Source: Spirochaetota bacterium (GTDB taxonomy: Bacteria > Spirochaetota > Spirochaetia > Treponematales > Treponemataceae). From it: 64,000 nt of DNA. The notes below the pieces were generated by a model that had not been told where the DNA came from, did no database searches, and saw nothing but the letters and a program-made list of their open reading frames with translations. The position numbers were made by a program, and so were the translations under genes. Shown in pieces: positions 62,247 to 64,000 of this stretch. The stretch covers positions 473,241 through 537,240 of the forward strand of contig JAEZST010000011.1 of NCBI GenBank assembly GCA_023443865.1, read 5' to 3'. Numbering within the stretch: the first letter of the stretch is position 1; every line of letters starts with the position of its first letter.

Positions 62247-63080
62247 TCAGCCTTTTACGGCGCCGCCGTACGCGCCCATGGTTATTTGCCTCTGGAAAAA
62301 CATGAACAGGACGAGGGGGACGAACGACGCCGAGACGATCGCCGCCGTAAGCACCGTGTCGTCGAGCCCGTACTGGCCCTGCATCATCCCGATGCCCTGG
62401 GTGATCGTCCGCAGGCTTTCGGTCTGCAGGAGCAGGAGCGAGAAGGGCAGTTCGTTCCACATGGACTGGAAGCCTATGATCACGATAATCACGATCATGG
62501 GCCGCGCGATGGGAACCATGATCCGGAAGAGCATTTGCCAAACGTTAGTCCCGTCAAGCCGGGCTGACTCGACGATCTCGAGCGGGACGGTCGAGTAGTA
62601 CGTGGTCATGATGTAGGTCCCGAAGGGCGCGAAATAGGCGACCCAAGCGAGGATAATCCCCAGGTAGTTATTCACGAGGTGCAGCTTCCTGCAAACCTGG
62701 AAAATCTGTATCGAGAGGAGCATCTGCGGGAATATCATGAGGAAGAGCACTCCGAGGAAGATCTCGAACCGGAAGGGGAACCGGAGCCGCCCGAAGGCGA
62801 AACCCGCGGAAACGCACACGAAAAGGTACGCGGCGAGTCCGGCCGGAATGAGCACGCAGCTATTCAGGAAGTACTTGCCCATGTTGCCTTCCACCCATAC
62901 GTGGCGGTAATTCCGAAGCGTGGCGGCGACCGGCAGCCACAGCTTGTTGTCCACGTACTCCTGGGCGGATTTCAGGCTCGTCATGACGACGAAGAGGATC
63001 GGGTAAAGGGCGATGACCGCGAAGAGGGTCAGCGCGGCGTACATGGCCCCGTTCGCGGACCTGCGGTAAAGCTTATGCAT
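62247..63080 (-). CDS. Carbohydrate ABC transporter permease (MalG/MsmG-type)
   Basis: A 277-residue inner-membrane permease with six helices. The EAA coupling loop reads VPLEIVESARLDGTNVWQML (20 residues), and TYIMTTYYSTVPLE and the C-terminal VLFMFFQRQITMGAYGGAVKG close match MalG-type carbohydrate permeases. It overlaps the partner permease gene by eight bases and lies 35 bp from the GH31 gene. Confidence 0.94.
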   Translation of the reverse strand: MHKLYRRSANGAMYAALTLFAVIALYPILFVVMTSLKSAQEYVDNKLWLPVAATLRNYRHVWVEGNMGKYFLNSCVLIPAGLAAYLFVCVSAGFAFGRLRFPFRFEIFLGVLFLMIFPQMLLSIQIFQVCRKLHLVNNYLGIILAWVAYFAPFGTYIMTTYYSTVPLEIVESARLDGTNVWQMLFRIMVPIARPMIVIIVIIGFQSMWNELPFSLLLLQTESLRTITQGIGMMQGQYGLDDTVLTAAIVSASFVPLVLFMFFQRQITMGAYGGAVKG

Positions 63081-63963
63081 CGGCGTTATTCCTCATGAGC
63101 CGGACCTGGAACAGCGCGATCACGGCGCAGAACACGAAAAGCACGCTCGCCCAGGCGCTCGCGTACCCCATATTGAAGGCCACGAAGCCGGCGTTGTAGA
63201 TTCCGTACTCGAGGGTGAACGTGGCGAACCCCGGCCCGCCCCGCGTGAAGGTATAGATAAACGGGAAGGCCCGCGCGAGTATCTCGATAAAGGAAAGGAC
63301 GATCCAGAATTCGATCGAAAAGCGGATCGAGGGAAGGGTGACGCTCACGAAGGTTCGCCACCACAGCGCCCCGTCTATCTTGGCCGCGTCGTAGAGGGAC
63401 TCGTCGATGGCGCTCATCGCGGCGAGGAAAAAGATGCAGCCGAAGCCGAGGCGGATCCAGACGCCGTACACGAGGCCGAGGGCGTTGATGGCCAGGTTCG
63501 GCCGGCTGAGCCAGTCGAGGGCGAGCGACCCGAGCCCCGCTGCGGTCAGGAGGGCGTTGAGGGCGCCGATCTTGCGCAGGACGATGCTGAAGATCATCCC
63601 TATGATCACGTAGCCCAATATGTTTGGCAGGTAGATGACGGCGCGGAAAAGGGGCCAGCCCTTGAGGCCCTCCCGGAGAAAGGCCGATATCATGATCGGC
63701 AGGATCGCGCCGAGGGGGATGTAGAGAAGGAGCACGCAGGTGTTACGGATCGAGACCCAGAAGGTTTCGTCGGCGAACATGGTCCGGTAGTTTTGGAAAC
63801 CGATGAACGCCGCCTTTCCCATGCCCTTCCACTTGAAGAAGCTGAGGTAAACGTTCGCGACGACCGGGTACAGGATGAATACCGACAGAAGGACGAGTAA
63901 CGGGGCGATCAGGACGTATGAGTCTTTCGCCTCGCTTCGTTTCATCGAAGTGTGCCTTTTCAC
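63073..63963 (-). CDS. Carbohydrate ABC transporter permease (MalF/MsmF-type)
   Basis: A 296-residue permease with six helices and the EAA loop IDESLYDAAKIDGALWWRTF (20 residues). The opening YVLIAPLLVLLSVFILYPVV and FIGFQNYRTMF are typical of MalF-type permeases. Two starts are possible: GTG 63963 with GGGAG six bases upstream, and ATG 63945. The solute-binding protein should be encoded just beyond the right edge; its ATPase may be a shared MsmK-like protein elsewhere, as none is seen here. Confidence 0.93.
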   Translation of the reverse strand: MKRHTSMKRSEAKDSYVLIAPLLVLLSVFILYPVVANVYLSFFKWKGMGKAAFIGFQNYRTMFADETFWVSIRNTCVLLLYIPLGAILPIMISAFLREGLKGWPLFRAVIYLPNILGYVIIGMIFSIVLRKIGALNALLTAAGLGSLALDWLSRPNLAINALGLVYGVWIRLGFGCIFFLAAMSAIDESLYDAAKIDGALWWRTFVSVTLPSIRFSIEFWIVLSFIEILARAFPFIYTFTRGGPGFATFTLEYGIYNAGFVAFNMGYASAWASVLFVFCAVIALFQVRLMRNNADA

Positions 63964-64000
63964 GTTGCGCTCCCGAAAGGTGAGGATACGTCGCCGCGGG

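Noticed and set aside
1..64000. tRNA, rRNA, riboswitch or insertion sequence
   Set aside because: No cloverleaf, rRNA segment, known riboswitch core or transposase was recognised by eye.

Overview
The window (about 60% G+C by eye) looks like a chromosome segment from a Gram-negative anaerobe, most probably a spirochaete of the Treponema/Spirochaeta group. The taxon is inferred, not proven. It rests on a giant Ig-repeat lipoprotein with a relaxed lipobox, its partner with a C-terminal outer-membrane barrel, the mix of solute-binding lipoproteins, and a mercury-methylation gene pair found in anaerobes including some spirochaetes.

Layout. (1) 1-6780 is the right end of a contractile-tail prophage: baseplate J C-terminus, a tail-protein-I-like gene, a small tail gene, a tail fibre, and then a complete diversity-generating retroelement (DGR). 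The DGR has a C-type-lectin/FGE-like target with variable repeat VR 4121-4234, avd, template repeat TR 4650-4763, a structured RNA spacer and a reverse transcriptase. The RT overlaps a D12-class adenine methylase by 4 bp. VR and TR differ at 15 of 114 positions; 14 differences are at template adenines, so mutagenic retrohoming has occurred. (2) 6781-9000 holds a MarR-type regulator translationally overlapping hgcA, followed by hgcB, the corrinoid protein and ferredoxin of mercury methylation. (3) 9000-16000 holds recQ, two small DUF genes, a lipoprotein, putP, a flavin-binding NimA-like gene and an anchored solute-binding-like protein. (4) 16015-33423 (minus strand) is a two-gene operon of about 17 kb. 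The first gene encodes a 1753-residue Ig-repeat protein ending in a putative outer-membrane barrel, the second a 4044-residue Ig-repeat lipoprotein. (5) 33600-41200 holds an SDR gene, a full branched-chain amino-acid ABC operon (livK-terminator-livHMGF), trpB2, and an intergenic region full of hairpins. (6) 41200-54600 is a mosaic of small metabolic, transport and signalling genes: lipocalin, MFS, ABC-F, DMT, GNAT, a diguanylate cyclase, a J-domain protein, a pentapeptide protein and a flavodoxin/RidA/VOC/MFS operon. (7) 54658-63963 (minus strand) is an alpha-glycoside utilisation operon: two sugar ABC permeases, GH31, a mutarotase-like protein, Zn-alcohol dehydrogenase, aldo/keto reductase and GH36 alpha-galactosidase. 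It continues beyond the right edge, where the binding protein is expected.

The strongest discoveries are the DGR with its methylase partner and UACG-capped RNA hairpin, the marR-hgcA-hgcB cluster, the giant Ig-repeat surface pair with two embedded phage-type modules, and a possible structured RNA at 40955-41134. No tRNA, rRNA, IS element or CRISPR array was recognised.
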